64,000 nucleotides of DNA. It comes from Moraxella haemolytica (GTDB lineage Bacteria > Pseudomonadota > Gammaproteobacteria > Pseudomonadales > Moraxellaceae). Position 1 is the first letter of the stretch. Each line of letters starts with the position of its first letter. Made by a program: the position numbers and the translations under genes. The notes beneath the pieces are model-generated. The model did no database searches and was not told the origin of the DNA. It saw only the letters and a program-made list of their open reading frames with translations. This document shows, one piece after another, positions 39,334-47,964 of this stretch. The stretch covers positions 1,302,001 to 1,366,000 of the forward strand of contig NZ_CP089974.1 in NCBI RefSeq assembly GCF_030177935.1, written 5' to 3'.

Positions 39334-40038
39334 TCACCCAAGTAACCACACAATCGCCACAGGCAACCAAACCGCTGTAACCAACCCATTGATTGCCAGT
39401 CCAAAAGCGGCATATCGCCCTGCGGTCGGACTGATTGTCCATGCCTCTACCGTACCAATGGCATGGGCAACCAAACCAAGTGCCAAGCCTTTTGCCCTAT
39501 CGTCATCAATGCCAGAAAATAGCATACGGCACACACCTGCCCCTAAAATGCCCGATACAATGATAATCAAGTTCGCCATTACCAAAGGTGCATCAATAAT
39601 TTGGGCGACCGACAAACCCACTGGTGTGGTAACAGAGCGACTGGCGAACGCCAAAATTGTTTCCATATTTAGACCAAACAGATAAGCAAGCGACATCGGC
39701 ACAATCGCCCCCACCAAACTTGCCATGATGACGATGATGAAGAGTTTTTTAATTGGCAACCCCCTAAAATCCATACCAGCAAGCGGTACAGCAAGTAAAA
39801 CAGTGCTATAACCAAGCAGACGGTCAAACACAGGTTTTGCATTGGCATAATAAGTGGCATAAGGAAGCTGAATGACAAATAAAATCAATAAGGTTAAGAT
39901 GATGGCAACGATAATCATCGGCACACCACGCACATACTTATTTAAATAACGAAGGACATACTTCGCCCCCACATGAGCAATCATTGTTACCACAAAGGCG
40001 ATGACAACAGTACTGCCATCAATAGCAATGTTAGACAT
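39334..40038 (-). CDS. lrgB: LrgB-family membrane protein
   Basis: LrgB/CidB proteins are inner-membrane partners of LrgA/CidA, linked to murein hydrolase control and, in some bacteria, to pyruvate or glycolate movement. The 234-residue protein has about six membrane segments and the family signature LAFASRSVTTPVGLSVAQII and HAIGTVEAW. The ATG at 40038 overlaps the end of lrgA by 8 bp and has AAGGAG upstream, so the pair is cotranslated. A longer in-frame start exists but lies inside lrgA. Confidence 0.92.
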   Translation of the reverse strand: MSNIAIDGSTVVIAFVVTMIAHVGAKYVLRYLNKYVRGVPMIIVAIILTLLILFVIQLPYATYYANAKPVFDRLLGYSTVLLAVPLAGMDFRGLPIKKLFIIVIMASLVGAIVPMSLAYLFGLNMETILAFASRSVTTPVGLSVAQIIDAPLVMANLIIIVSGILGAGVCRMLFSGIDDDRAKGLALGLVAHAIGTVEAWTISPTAGRYAAFGLAINGLVTAVWLPVAIVWLLG

Positions 40039-40462
40039 GACTCTCTCCTTGCTTGCTAGCACTGCCTTCATCTTTTGCTAGCCACTTGGCAGATAACTTG
40101 GCAAATGCCCAAAGCGGAATCACGGTACTGATGATAATCACTGCCGACACAGCAACCAGATCCGACCCAAGTCCAAACATCAAAATCCCAGCTCCCGCTG
40201 ACACTGGCAAAAATGCAAATCCACTATCCACAAGCAGTACGCTTGCCGATGACGACAACCAAGCAGGCAGACCACCTTTGATAAGCCTTAAGATAAGCAA
40301 CATCACAAACAGCGATATCAATCCTACAATATTGGTCGCACTTGGCATACCCAAGGCACTGCATACCACCAATGCAAGCTCACGCACCCCAATGATGATG
40401 ATAATGGTGGCAAGCATACTGCCCCAAAAAGTAGGCGATTTGGTCAAATAAGGAGATTTCAT
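40031..40462 (-). CDS. lrgA: LrgA/CidA-family holin-like protein
   Basis: LrgA proteins are small membrane proteins likened to holins. The 143-residue protein has four hydrophobic segments and the family pattern (NIVGLISLFVMLLILRLIKGGLPAWL, LLVDSGFAFLPVSAGAGIL, VSAVIIISTVIPLWAFA). Two ATGs are possible, and 40462 has AAAGG at the better distance. It overlaps lrgB. No LytSR-type regulator genes are nearby. Confidence 0.88.
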   Translation of the reverse strand: MKSPYLTKSPTFWGSMLATIIIIIGVRELALVVCSALGMPSATNIVGLISLFVMLLILRLIKGGLPAWLSSSASVLLVDSGFAFLPVSAGAGILMFGLGSDLVAVSAVIIISTVIPLWAFAKLSAKWLAKDEGSASKQGESHV

Positions 40463-40673
40463 AAGCATCCTTTGTGGTGGTAGATGATTTTTATTAAATC
40501 ATTAACTGACCGTGCGGTCAAGGCAAACACCACACTGATAAAAAATGTTTGTTATTTTTTATCAAAATAATGCACATGTGCCACAGATAAACCCATCATC
40601 ACCAACAAAACGGATCTAACTCATCATCACCCTTACTTGCATCATCGATCTTACCATCTTCACAAGCCTGAAT

Positions 40674-42008
40674 TTACACCCTTTCAAATGCCTCCAACTC
40701 TGGCAAAAACTCGCTCGCCTGATGTGGGGGCAGTACATCAAAAGGATTTAGGTGGTATTTACCTAACAGTTCTTTTAGCCTGTCTTTAGCTAGGCAAATC
40801 GTTACAATTTCATGCCCTGTATCATCAAACTCACTATGACTCACCACGCCAAGCTCATGCAAAGTGTTTTTCAATTGCCCTGCATGGTACGGCAAAGTCA
40901 GATTAAATTCAAAAAGACCACCCACTAACAGCTCTTGCACCGCTTGCACAAGTTTATCTACACCTAAGTTTTTATGAGCCGAAACATAAACACGGTTTGG
41001 CACGCCTTGTTCTTTATAATGAATCATGGGCAATTCATCGGTTTTATCAATCTTGTTATGCACCAAAAGCACAGGAGCTGTCGCCCCAATTTCATCAAGC
41101 ACCGCATTTACCGCATCAATTTGCTCGTGCATATCAGGACTGCTACTGTCAATAATATGCAACAAGAGATCGGCTTGTAAAGTCTCCTCTAGCGTAGCGT
41201 GAAAACTTTCAACAAGCTCATGTGGCAAATGACGCACAAACCCCACTGTATCAGCAAGCACGACATTTCCCACGCCTGCCCATTTAACACGGCGTAATGT
41301 GGGGTCTAGTGTAGCAAACAGCTGGTCGGCAGCATAAATGTTATCATCGGCTAGACGGTTAAACAGTGTGGATTTTCCGGCGTTAGTATAACCAACCAAA
41401 GACACGGTCGGAATATCAGATTTGGTGCGTTTGGCTCGACCTTGGTTGCGAGTCCGCTTAACCTTATCAAGTTTGGTTTTTAGCTGATTGACACGGATTT
41501 GTAACAGTCGGCGGTCTGTTTCAAGTTGGGTTTCGCCAGGACCTCGCAGACCAATACCGCCCTTTTGACGCTCCAAATGCGTCCAACCACGCACAAGGCG
41601 AGTAGCCAGATGAGAAAGCTGTGCAAGCTCCACTTGTAATTTACCCTCATAAGTTCTGGCTCGCTGAGCAAAAATATCAAGGATAAGTCCTGTACGATCA
41701 AGCACTCGGCATTTAATCATCGCTTCTAAATTTCGCTCTTGACTAGGCGACAAATCATGATTAAAAATAACAATATCCGCCCCATGTGCATCAACCGCTT
41801 GTGCAATCTCTTCTGCCTTACCTGTGCCAACAAAGTATTTGGCATGTGGTCTATTTCTAGCACCTGTGATGATGGCAAGCTCATTTGCCCCTGCTGAATG
41901 TACAAGCAGACGAAATTCTTCTAAATCATCAGGGTCAATCATCTCACGAATGTCTAGATGTACCAAGATAGCCTTTTCACCACCTTCGTGTCTGTCAAAA
42001 TATTGCAA
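40674..42008 (-). CDS. hflX: Ribosome-rescue GTPase HflX
   Basis: HflX is a GTPase that splits stalled ribosomes during stress. The 444-residue protein has the HflX N-terminal domain (KYFVGTGKAEEIAQA, LSPSQERNLE, RTYEGKLQVELAQL), the GGIGLRGPGETQLETDRR signature, and G motifs VGYTNAGKST, DTVGF and NKID. The start is a TTG at 42008 with AAGGA five bases upstream, giving MQYFDRHEGGEKAILVHL as in Acinetobacter-type HflX. The first ATG would cut off 22 conserved residues. No hfq lies beside it. Confidence 0.94.
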   Translation of the reverse strand: MQYFDRHEGGEKAILVHLDIREMIDPDDLEEFRLLVHSAGANELAIITGARNRPHAKYFVGTGKAEEIAQAVDAHGADIVIFNHDLSPSQERNLEAMIKCRVLDRTGLILDIFAQRARTYEGKLQVELAQLSHLATRLVRGWTHLERQKGGIGLRGPGETQLETDRRLLQIRVNQLKTKLDKVKRTRNQGRAKRTKSDIPTVSLVGYTNAGKSTLFNRLADDNIYAADQLFATLDPTLRRVKWAGVGNVVLADTVGFVRHLPHELVESFHATLEETLQADLLLHIIDSSSPDMHEQIDAVNAVLDEIGATAPVLLVHNKIDKTDELPMIHYKEQGVPNRVYVSAHKNLGVDKLVQAVQELLVGGLFEFNLTLPYHAGQLKNTLHELGVVSHSEFDDTGHEIVTICLAKDRLKELLGKYHLNPFDVLPPHQASEFLPELEAFERV

Positions 42009-42055
42009 AAACTATCCTTTTTAAAAAATCATCAAAATAAATAATTAAAACCACC

Positions 42056-42085
42056 TTGTTTTAAATTGTGGTATTATGCTAAATT
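42056..42085 (+). promoter_or_regulatory. Candidate folP promoter
   Basis: TTGTTT (42056-42061) and an extended -10 TGCTAAATT (hexamer 42080-42085) are 18 bp apart, giving a leader of about 20 bases before the folP ATG at 42111. Confidence 0.5.
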
Positions 42086-42110
42086 TCAAGATTTTAGTGG
42101 CTTATTTGTT

Positions 42111-42968
42111 ATGAAATACAAAATACACTTCCGCCAAAAATCCCTAGACTTATCCACCCCAAAAATCATGGGCGTACTCAATGTTACACCAGACTCATTT
42201 TCAGATGGTGGATGTTTTAATAATGTAGATAACGCCCTACGCCATGCTGATGAGATGATGGCTTGGGGCGTGGATATTATTGATATTGGCGGTGAATCTA
42301 CTCGCCCTAATGCCCCTGCAATAGATACCGATACCGAGCTAGATAGAGTCATTCCCATCATTGATGCACTGCGTCAGCATCTTGGCAATGATATTTGGCT
42401 ATCTATTGATACCAGTAACCCCATCGTCATGTATGAAGGCATCAAATCAGGTGCAGACATGATTAATGATGTGCGAGGACTAAGACAAGATGGAGCAAGC
42501 AAAATGGCAGCACAGCTTGATTGCCCTGTTGTCATCATGCACTCACGAGGTGAACCTGACACCATGAATGACCTTGCTGATTATGATGATGTGGTAAACG
42601 AGGTGATGAGCGAACTTGACCAAAGCATCAAAAACGCCCTGCACATTGGGGTCAGAAAGGAGAATATCATCATTGATGTCGGCATGGGTTTTGCTAAAAA
42701 TTATAAACACCATGTTGCTTTGATGAAACAGCTGGACAAATTCATGGCACATTTTCATCTACCCATGCTCTTTGGGGTATCTCGAAAGCGGTTTTTGGGT
42801 GAGATTTTAAATCAATTTGACCAGTTACATGGTCATCACCCCACCAAAAGGGATATGATTGGAGCGGTTGCCCACCTACTCGCCATTCAACAAGGCGTAT
42901 CCATCGTGCGTGTGCATGATGTCGCCAAGATGAGGCAAGCTCTGGCAATGTGGCAAGCATTGCAATAA
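42111..42968 (+). CDS. folP: Dihydropteroate synthase
   Basis: FolP joins p-aminobenzoate to the pterin pyrophosphate in folate synthesis and is the target of sulfonamides. The 285-residue TIM-barrel protein has IMGVLNVTPDSFSDGG (pyrophosphate loop), GGESTRPNA, SIDTSNP, INDVRG, FGVSRKRFLGE and VRVHDV. All catalytic segments look normal, with no inserted residues that I can see. The frame is open to a TTG at 42066, but the ATG at 42111 fits the family start. I see no glmM after it. Confidence 0.95.
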   Translation: MKYKIHFRQKSLDLSTPKIMGVLNVTPDSFSDGGCFNNVDNALRHADEMMAWGVDIIDIGGESTRPNAPAIDTDTELDRVIPIIDALRQHLGNDIWLSIDTSNPIVMYEGIKSGADMINDVRGLRQDGASKMAAQLDCPVVIMHSRGEPDTMNDLADYDDVVNEVMSELDQSIKNALHIGVRKENIIIDVGMGFAKNYKHHVALMKQLDKFMAHFHLPMLFGVSRKRFLGEILNQFDQLHGHHPTKRDMIGAVAHLLAIQQGVSIVRVHDVAKMRQALAMWQALQ

Positions 42969-43051
42969 GCATGTAGAACAATTATCTTAAATTAAAAATA
43001 TAATGAAAATCAAAAAGTTATATTTTTATTTTAAAAAATTATAAAAAATGC

Positions 43052-43079
43052 TTGCAAATACTAAAAAAATGCGTATAAT
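43052..43079 (+). promoter_or_regulatory. tRNA-Leu promoter
   Basis: TTGCAA (43052-43057) and TATAAT (43074-43079) are 16 bp apart, ending 20 bp before the tRNA. Confidence 0.7.
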
Positions 43080-43099
43080 ATGCCCCATCAAGACAACTT

Positions 43100-43184
43100 G
43101 GGGTCGTGGCGAAATTGGTAGACGCACCAGATTTAGGTTCTGGCGCCGCGAGGTGTGAGAGTTCGAGTCTCTCCGACCCCACCA
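43100..43184 (+). tRNA. tRNA-Leu (anticodon UAG), copy 1
   Basis: An 85-base tRNA with encoded CCA. The acceptor GGGGTCG pairs perfectly with CGACCCC, the anticodon arm CCAGA-TTTAGGT-TCTGG gives anticodon UAG for CUN leucine codons, and there is a long variable arm (GCGCCGCGAGGTGT region) as in class II tRNAs. An identical copy lies on the minus strand at 57361-57445. A terminator hairpin follows at 43190-43222. Confidence 0.97.
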
Positions 43185-43189
43185 TATTA

Positions 43190-43222
43190 AAAAAAGCTGA
43201 TGATAAATTCATCGGCTTTTTA
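43190..43222 (+). terminator. Terminator after tRNA-Leu copy 1
   Basis: AAAAAGC-TGATGA and TCATCG-GCTTTTT form a stem with a 5-base loop, followed by a T-run. Confidence 0.82.
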
Positions 43223-43274
43223 TTTGGCAAAAACCTAAGTGAAGTTTTTTTAATAATTATATGATAGATTATTA

Positions 43275-43303
43275 TTGTATTTTTGCTTGGTTTGTTGTAG
43301 AAT
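43275..43303 (+). promoter_or_regulatory. Promoter of the CAU tRNA
   Basis: TTGTAT (43275-43280) and TAGAAT (43298-43303) are 17 bp apart, ending 38 bp before the tRNA. Confidence 0.6.
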
Positions 43304-43341
43304 ACGCCAATCCAGAAGATGTGATTTGGATTGATTAATTT

Positions 43342-43418
43342 GGGCCTATAGCTCAGTTGGTTAGAGCAGAGGACTCATAATCCTTTGGTCCACAGTTCGA
43401 GTCTGTGTGGGCCCACCA
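43342..43418 (+). tRNA. tRNA with CAU anticodon, probably tRNA-Ile2
   Basis: A 77-base tRNA with encoded CCA. Acceptor GGGCCTA pairs with TGGGCCC (one G-T), and the anticodon arm GAGGA-CTCATAA-TCCTT gives anticodon CAU. The arm followed by TTGGTC resembles isoleucine tRNAs whose C34 becomes lysidine by TilS more than elongator Met tRNAs, which tend to have GGGGTC there. Elongator Met remains possible. It is not initiator-like, because the three G-C pairs at the anticodon stem are absent. Confidence 0.85.
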
Positions 43419-43427
43419 AATTTAATT

Positions 43428-43469
43428 AAAAAAACCAAGATCTTACAATATGTAGATCTTGGTTTTTTA
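43428..43469 (+). terminator. Terminator after the CAU tRNA
   Basis: AAAACCAAGATCT and AGATCTTGGTTTT form a perfect 13-bp stem with T-runs, between the tRNA and the convergent bestrophin gene. Confidence 0.88.
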
Positions 43470-43491
43470 TGGCGATTTACCGGCTTTTATT

Positions 43492-44406
43492 TTATGAATA
43501 ATTATAAGACGCATCGGCAATCATAGCAGGTGGCAACGATTTACCCAACAAAGCCAAAGTTTCTCTCTCCATCAACCTAACCATCGTATCAAGCGGTAAA
43601 TCATTGGCTGAAGTACCAAACGGCTCTTCTAACTGATGACTTAACTCATCAAGTCCAAGCAAAAGATATGACAAAAACCCCACCAAAAATGGCGTCCAAA
43701 TACCCATCACCGACTCTAGCCCAAAAGGCAACATCCAACAAAAACAAAACACCGCTCGATGCAACAAAACTGAATATGGAAAAGGTAGGGGCGTACTGAC
43801 AATTCTGTCACAGCCCGCCTGAATACCACCCATTTCTACCACATGACGCTGAATGCTAGTGTAGATAATATCGGTTATTTGCCCTGTTTGTACCGCTGTT
43901 ATAAGCTGTTTTTGCATTCTTTCAAGTACATATTGCGGTGCGTTTATGTGAGCATTGATGACATCAAGCTCCTTTTTATCCATCTGATAATAGTGATAAA
44001 ACTGCTCTGACTGAGACATCTGCCCCCGCAAACGATTGCGAAGTAACCCCACAAATAGCAACATATCCATGAGCAGTTTTTCACGCTCTTGCACGCCCAA
44101 AAAATGACTATCTCTGGTTAAATGGCGAGTATTGGCAATCATCGCACCCCATAGCTTTCTCCCTTCCCACCATCTATCATAGCAGGCAGTATTACGAAAG
44201 CCTAAGAATATTGATAAGACCACACCAAACACTGTAAAGCCTACCGCAGGCACGCCTGTAACAGCATAGACTTTATAATGCGTTAAAGACCATGCCACCA
44301 TTGAGATTGCCATAAGTAGCAACACCATCGGCAAAACTTTAGGCAATACCGTACCACGCCAAACAAATAGTAACTTTAAGCCATTGCTTTTATCACGGAC
44401 AATCAT
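43492..44406 (-). CDS. Bestrophin-family (UPF0187) membrane protein
   Basis: A 304-residue inner-membrane protein of the bacterial bestrophin group (YneE-like), which form pentameric ion channels. Family markers are the N-terminal MIVRDKSNGLKLLFVWRGTVLPKVLP, FRNTACYDRWWEGRKLWGAM and the later PLPFPYSVLLHRAVFCFCWMLPFGL. Four hydrophobic regions are present. It begins three bases after the stop of the NlpD-like gene, so the two probably form an operon. The ion selectivity is unknown. Confidence 0.9.
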   Translation of the reverse strand: MIVRDKSNGLKLLFVWRGTVLPKVLPMVLLLMAISMVAWSLTHYKVYAVTGVPAVGFTVFGVVLSIFLGFRNTACYDRWWEGRKLWGAMIANTRHLTRDSHFLGVQEREKLLMDMLLFVGLLRNRLRGQMSQSEQFYHYYQMDKKELDVINAHINAPQYVLERMQKQLITAVQTGQITDIIYTSIQRHVVEMGGIQAGCDRIVSTPLPFPYSVLLHRAVFCFCWMLPFGLESVMGIWTPFLVGFLSYLLLGLDELSHQLEEPFGTSANDLPLDTMVRLMERETLALLGKSLPPAMIADASYNYS

Positions 44407-44409
44407 GCG

Positions 44410-45309
44410 TTATTTTAGGACTGACAAAGGGTCGATGTAATTAGAATTGCGAGAAATACGAAATTCTAACAACCCAGAACCATTGGACTGATGACGCATA
44501 CTGGCGATTCGTTGACCTGCTTGTACGGTCTGCCCTGATTTGACCTGTGCATCTTGTATATGAAAATAACTGCTCACAAAACCATCGGTATGTGCAATAG
44601 CAATCATTGCCCCATCAATATTACCATCAGCATGAAGTACCGTACCTGCACGACTTGCTAAGACCGCATCACCACCACGACCAGAAAACCACATCCCTTG
44701 ACTGGTAACTGACTGACCACCAACATCTATTGTACCAAAACGACGAGCTACAGGGTTACTGCTACTTACAGGATAACGAAACTGCATCACGCCCACACTA
44801 CCCACCGACAAAGGTGTATTATTTGTTGTTGGTAGCGGTGTATGAGCTGGCACAGGGCTAGGTGATACAACCACCGTCTGCTTAACTGGTGCTACAGGCT
44901 TGATTGTCGTAGTTACTGGGTTTGGTGCGGGCTTGGGTGTGGGTTTTTTTATTGTTGTTGTACTTGTTTTGACATTACTGCCATCTTGCCACAAGCTAAT
45001 CCACTGCCCCACATAGATGGTATAAGACGAATCAAGATTATTTATGCGTCCAATGGCACGCCAGTCTAGACCATAACGCTCGGCAATCCTACTGACCGTA
45101 TCACCCTGTTTGACCATATAGCGATTTGGCACACCACGACTGTTTGTTATAACAGATTGGCTGTTTTTTATGATGGGTTGCTTATTTGTACTACCCTGCA
45201 CAGTTGGTTTACTAGCACAGCCTGCCAATACAAAAGCTCCTGCCACACCACACACCGCCAACATATTTACTCGTTTGGTCGCCGGTCTTTTTTCTTGAAA
45301 TTTCGCCAT
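44410..45309 (-). CDS. nlpD: NlpD-like LysM/degenerate M23 lipoprotein
   Basis: NlpD-type proteins are outer-membrane lipoproteins that activate cell-separation amidases. The 299-residue protein has a lipobox VLAGC (Cys31), one LysM repeat (about residues 60-110, YMVKQGDTVSRIAERYGLDWRAIGRINNL), a Pro/Thr-rich linker and a C-terminal M23/LytM domain. The zinc ligands of active M23 enzymes are lost: the HxxxD position reads SQGMW and the HxH position reads LLEF. It should therefore be an activator, not a hydrolase. In many relatives nlpD precedes rpoS, but here the bestrophin gene follows. Confidence 0.88.
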   Translation of the reverse strand: MAKFQEKRPATKRVNMLAVCGVAGAFVLAGCASKPTVQGSTNKQPIIKNSQSVITNSRGVPNRYMVKQGDTVSRIAERYGLDWRAIGRINNLDSSYTIYVGQWISLWQDGSNVKTSTTTIKKPTPKPAPNPVTTTIKPVAPVKQTVVVSPSPVPAHTPLPTTNNTPLSVGSVGVMQFRYPVSSSNPVARRFGTIDVGGQSVTSQGMWFSGRGGDAVLASRAGTVLHADGNIDGAMIAIAHTDGFVSSYFHIQDAQVKSGQTVQAGQRIASMRHQSNGSGLLEFRISRNSNYIDPLSVLK

Positions 45310-45436
45310 CTTTGTCCAAACCCTCTTATTACCTCAAAAATATCAACAAGCCCATCGTGCCTAATTGCACAAACAAGCCAACAAAAATATCGCCACCCAT
45401 GTATTGTAGGCAGGGCTTTTATTGTAACACAACCAC

Positions 45437-45479
45437 AAAAAACACAAAACCCATCTTATAGACAGGCTTTGTGTTTTTT
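45437..45479 (-). terminator. Terminator after the hvf operon
   Basis: AAAAAACACAAA and TTTGTGTTTTTT pair, with further pairing inside, between the nlpD start and the end of the zf-HC2 gene. On the minus strand it would end the six-gene operon. Confidence 0.75.
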
Positions 45480-45586
45480 GATAATAAAAACCAAATTAAA
45501 CTAATAGACAACCATACCGCAATATTACAAACAACGCTTTAGCTCAAACTAGCAAAGAATGTCAAATCAAATGCCAGTCAAGACCA

Positions 45587-45832
45587 TTAAGCCGACCAAG
45601 TATCATCAGCTTGTGTTTTTTGCTGAGCATGTAAGTTTTTAGTATCCAAGAGCGTCTCATCAGCTTGCTTTTGGTTTTTTAACATACTAGATAATATTTT
45701 ATTATTTTTATCAAATGTCCGACAATGCCTACACATGGCAAAGTGCAAGATTAGATATGCCTTTTGTTGCAACGAAAGAGATTTTTCTAGAGAAAGACTA
45801 GCTAGCTGGCTTATTTTTTGACAACTTTTCAT
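45587..45832 (-). CDS. zf-HC2 type soluble anti-sigma factor
   Basis: An 81-residue protein with the zinc-binding anti-sigma pattern: Cys4, then His30-x3-Cys34-x2-Cys37 in LILHFAMCRHCRTF. It has no membrane segment, so it should act in the cytoplasm. It starts 9 bp after the stop of the sigma-factor gene, the usual pairing of an ECF sigma with its inhibitor. It is inferred to hold the sigma factor until a metal or oxidant disturbs its zinc site. The C-terminal half is polar and not conserved in any way that I recognise. Confidence 0.82.
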   Translation of the reverse strand: MKSCQKISQLASLSLEKSLSLQQKAYLILHFAMCRHCRTFDKNNKILSSMLKNQKQADETLLDTKNLHAQQKTQADDTWSA

Positions 45833-45841
45833 AACACTCCT

Positions 45842-46486
45842 TTATTCATCAAACCAATGACGAGTCAAGCAAGTTTGCAAATTAAGTCTGGCTCGGTGCA
45901 TAAGTACATAATAATTTTGTTTGCTAATTTGTACGGTTTGGCAGATTTCATCACTATCTAATGCCAAATACTCTTTCATCAAGAATACTCGTGCTTGCTC
46001 ACCTACTAAATTATTCAAACAATAACTCAAAACCTGCCAAAAATGATGATTGTGTATTTGTAATTCTGGGTCGCACCACGAATCATCAAATGCTGTAGGC
46101 ATATAATCTTTATGCCACCGCCCTGCCTCAGAAAACACCAAATCCGCCATTTGCGTCTGATTCTCACCATCACCCAAATCACTCAATGTGGTATAAGGCA
46201 TATTTTTGCGAAGGCAATCGGTGATTTTATGCTTTAAGATTGCAAAGACCCAGCTTTTAAACGCCGAATTCCCCTTAAAATTTTTGGCATATTGCATAGC
46301 AGATAATAAACATTCTTGCACTGCGTCCTCTGCCAAGCCACTGTCATTGAGTTGATTTTGTGCAAATTTTAATAATTCTTTATACAAACCACCCAAATAT
46401 TGCTCATTTAATGAATAATGTAGAATATGTGCTGTTTTATTATCTTTTAATAATAACTTAATAAATGTTTGATACTCATCATTCAT
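45842..46486 (-). CDS. ECF-type sigma factor of the hvf operon
   Basis: A 214-residue sigma-70 family protein of ECF type. Region 2 includes LAEDAVQECLLSAMQYAKNFKGNSAFKSWVFAILKHKITDCLRK, and region 4 includes LVGEQARVFLMKEYLALDSDEICQTVQISKQNYYVLMHRAR, a helix-turn-helix. About 35 residues between them are acidic and variable. AAGGA precedes the ATG. It follows doxX by 10 bp and precedes the zf-HC2 gene. It probably directs transcription of its own operon, starting at hvfA, but no promoter logo could be tested here. Confidence 0.9.
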   Translation of the reverse strand: MNDEYQTFIKLLLKDNKTAHILHYSLNEQYLGGLYKELLKFAQNQLNDSGLAEDAVQECLLSAMQYAKNFKGNSAFKSWVFAILKHKITDCLRKNMPYTTLSDLGDGENQTQMADLVFSEAGRWHKDYMPTAFDDSWCDPELQIHNHHFWQVLSYCLNNLVGEQARVFLMKEYLALDSDEICQTVQISKQNYYVLMHRARLNLQTCLTRHWFDE

Positions 46487-46496
46487 TATTTATTCC

Positions 46497-47135
46497 TTAT
46501 TTTAAGAAGCGTTTGCCCAAAAAATAATCCACGCTCACATACTTGCCTGCCCCATAAAATAATAAAGGCAGTAGCATAATCAAATAAGTTGCCGCAAACT
46601 CTATGCCATTATTTAAAATAACAAAGTTACCCATTTCAGTCAGCCAATCATAATTGCCGTGTTCTTGTAGAATCTCACGAGCCTTCTGTAGCCTTAACGC
46701 AACTTCTTCTGCATGATTAAGGCTATCATTAGCATTGCCAAAGCCTAATTTTGACCAGAATAAAGCGATACTAGTACTAGCATCACTTGATGCAATGGCA
46801 GACCAACCGTTTTTTAGATGCACCGTTAGCCCTGCCACCGCCATAGTGATAATCAAGCTAAGGCTAAAAAAGCGTGTCATCACCCCAAACAATAACGCAA
46901 ATCCACCAATAAGTTCTGCAAAAATGCCCAAGACTGCCATCAAAACAGGAAAAGGCAATCCAAGACCCCAATCACTATTGCCAAACCATTCGGCGATTGA
47001 TTCAAAACTGTTCAACTTAGTCAACCCTGCAACAATAAAAATGGGTGCTAGGTAAATACGGAGCAATAATAAACCAACAAAATCCAACGCTTGTAGTTTG
47101 GTAATGGCAGTTGTATATAGACGAGACATTTTCAT
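46497..47135 (-). CDS. DoxX-family membrane protein
   Basis: A 212-residue inner-membrane protein of the DoxX family, with four or five hydrophobic segments: LLLRIYLAPIFIVAGLTKL, PFPVLMAVLGIFAELIGGFALLFGV, LSLIITMAVAGLTVHL, and a C-terminal segment before YFLGKRFLK. A soluble insert of about 60 residues (near 110-170) precedes the last segment. DoxX proteins accompany DUF692/DUF2063 pairs in gig and bufferin clusters, where their exact role is unsettled. It starts 18 bp after hvfC. Confidence 0.9.
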   Translation of the reverse strand: MKMSRLYTTAITKLQALDFVGLLLLRIYLAPIFIVAGLTKLNSFESIAEWFGNSDWGLGLPFPVLMAVLGIFAELIGGFALLFGVMTRFFSLSLIITMAVAGLTVHLKNGWSAIASSDASTSIALFWSKLGFGNANDSLNHAEEVALRLQKAREILQEHGNYDWLTEMGNFVILNNGIEFAATYLIMLLPLLFYGAGKYVSVDYFLGKRFLK

Positions 47136-47153
47136 TTTTTTACTCTTAGATAG

Positions 47154-47951
47154 TTATATGATGATATTTTGGGCAAGTAATTCAGCAAATAAATCATCAG
47201 CATAAGCCAATAATTCATCAATATTATGGTAATCAATATGCTTGGCAAAATCAGTCACCAACTCACCTACTGATGAATATACCCGCTCATTATTTTGTAT
47301 AAAATCAATAAATAGATGTGTCAAAGCATTGGTGTGTACAAATTTAACTTCATTATCAGATGCTCTTAATACCACCAAAAATACTTCATTGGGGGCTATA
47401 TCATTGCAATTATCCACACTGATGGCATGCACGGGATAGGTATAATGGCTGTTTTGTACGCTTGGATTTAGACCATAAGATTGGTTATCTGGCGTTTTTA
47501 AAATAGGCTTTGCTGTTAAGTTAGCAAGAGTATCTACATGCAACTCCAACCACTCATAATGAGCCAACTCGCTTAAATAATCAGGCACAAAATCAATATC
47601 ATTGTTTGTGATGGTGATTTCATCGTGCCAGTCTGGACTGTCCGTCATCAGTTGTGATAAAAAATTCACAAACTGCATGGGAATTTCATTAAAATAAGGT
47701 GAATGAGATGGATATCTTTGGAAAAAATACAGCGACAGCACATGAAAATTATCATCACCCAATATCTCACGACAAATCGGAAAACATTGATTTAAAAAAT
47801 TACGCACATTATTAAAAATCAAGGTTTGATAAATCCCACCCACACGGCTAGGTATGCCATCATCTTTAGCATGATACTGCGAACGCAAATAATCACCAAA
47901 TTGATTTTGAAATTGTTGCAATGAATAAGGGGCAAGTAAAGTTACGGTCAT
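47154..47951 (-). CDS. hvfC: DUF2063 partner protein HvfC
   Basis: A 265-residue protein of the DUF2063 (HvfC/BufC) family, the partner that brings the precursor peptide to the DUF692 enzyme. Family segments are SLQQFQNQFGDYLRSQY near the start, GIYQTLIFNNVRNFLNQCFPICREILGDDNF, FQRYPSHSPYFNEIPMQFVNFL and YLSELAHYEWLELHVD. The frame extends to a TTG inside hvfB, but I chose the ATG at 47951 for the family start. It lies 13 bp past hvfB. Confidence 0.9.
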   Translation of the reverse strand: MTVTLLAPYSLQQFQNQFGDYLRSQYHAKDDGIPSRVGGIYQTLIFNNVRNFLNQCFPICREILGDDNFHVLSLYFFQRYPSHSPYFNEIPMQFVNFLSQLMTDSPDWHDEITITNNDIDFVPDYLSELAHYEWLELHVDTLANLTAKPILKTPDNQSYGLNPSVQNSHYTYPVHAISVDNCNDIAPNEVFLVVLRASDNEVKFVHTNALTHLFIDFIQNNERVYSSVGELVTDFAKHIDYHNIDELLAYADDLFAELLAQNIII

Positions 47952-47964
47952 ATTCTTAAAAAAT

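Noticed and set aside
43100-43418. tRNA genes as an integration site for a mobile element
   Set aside because: I found no integrase, no att-like duplicated tRNA end and no foreign gene block next to either tRNA. The second tRNA-Leu is a full gene with its own promoter.
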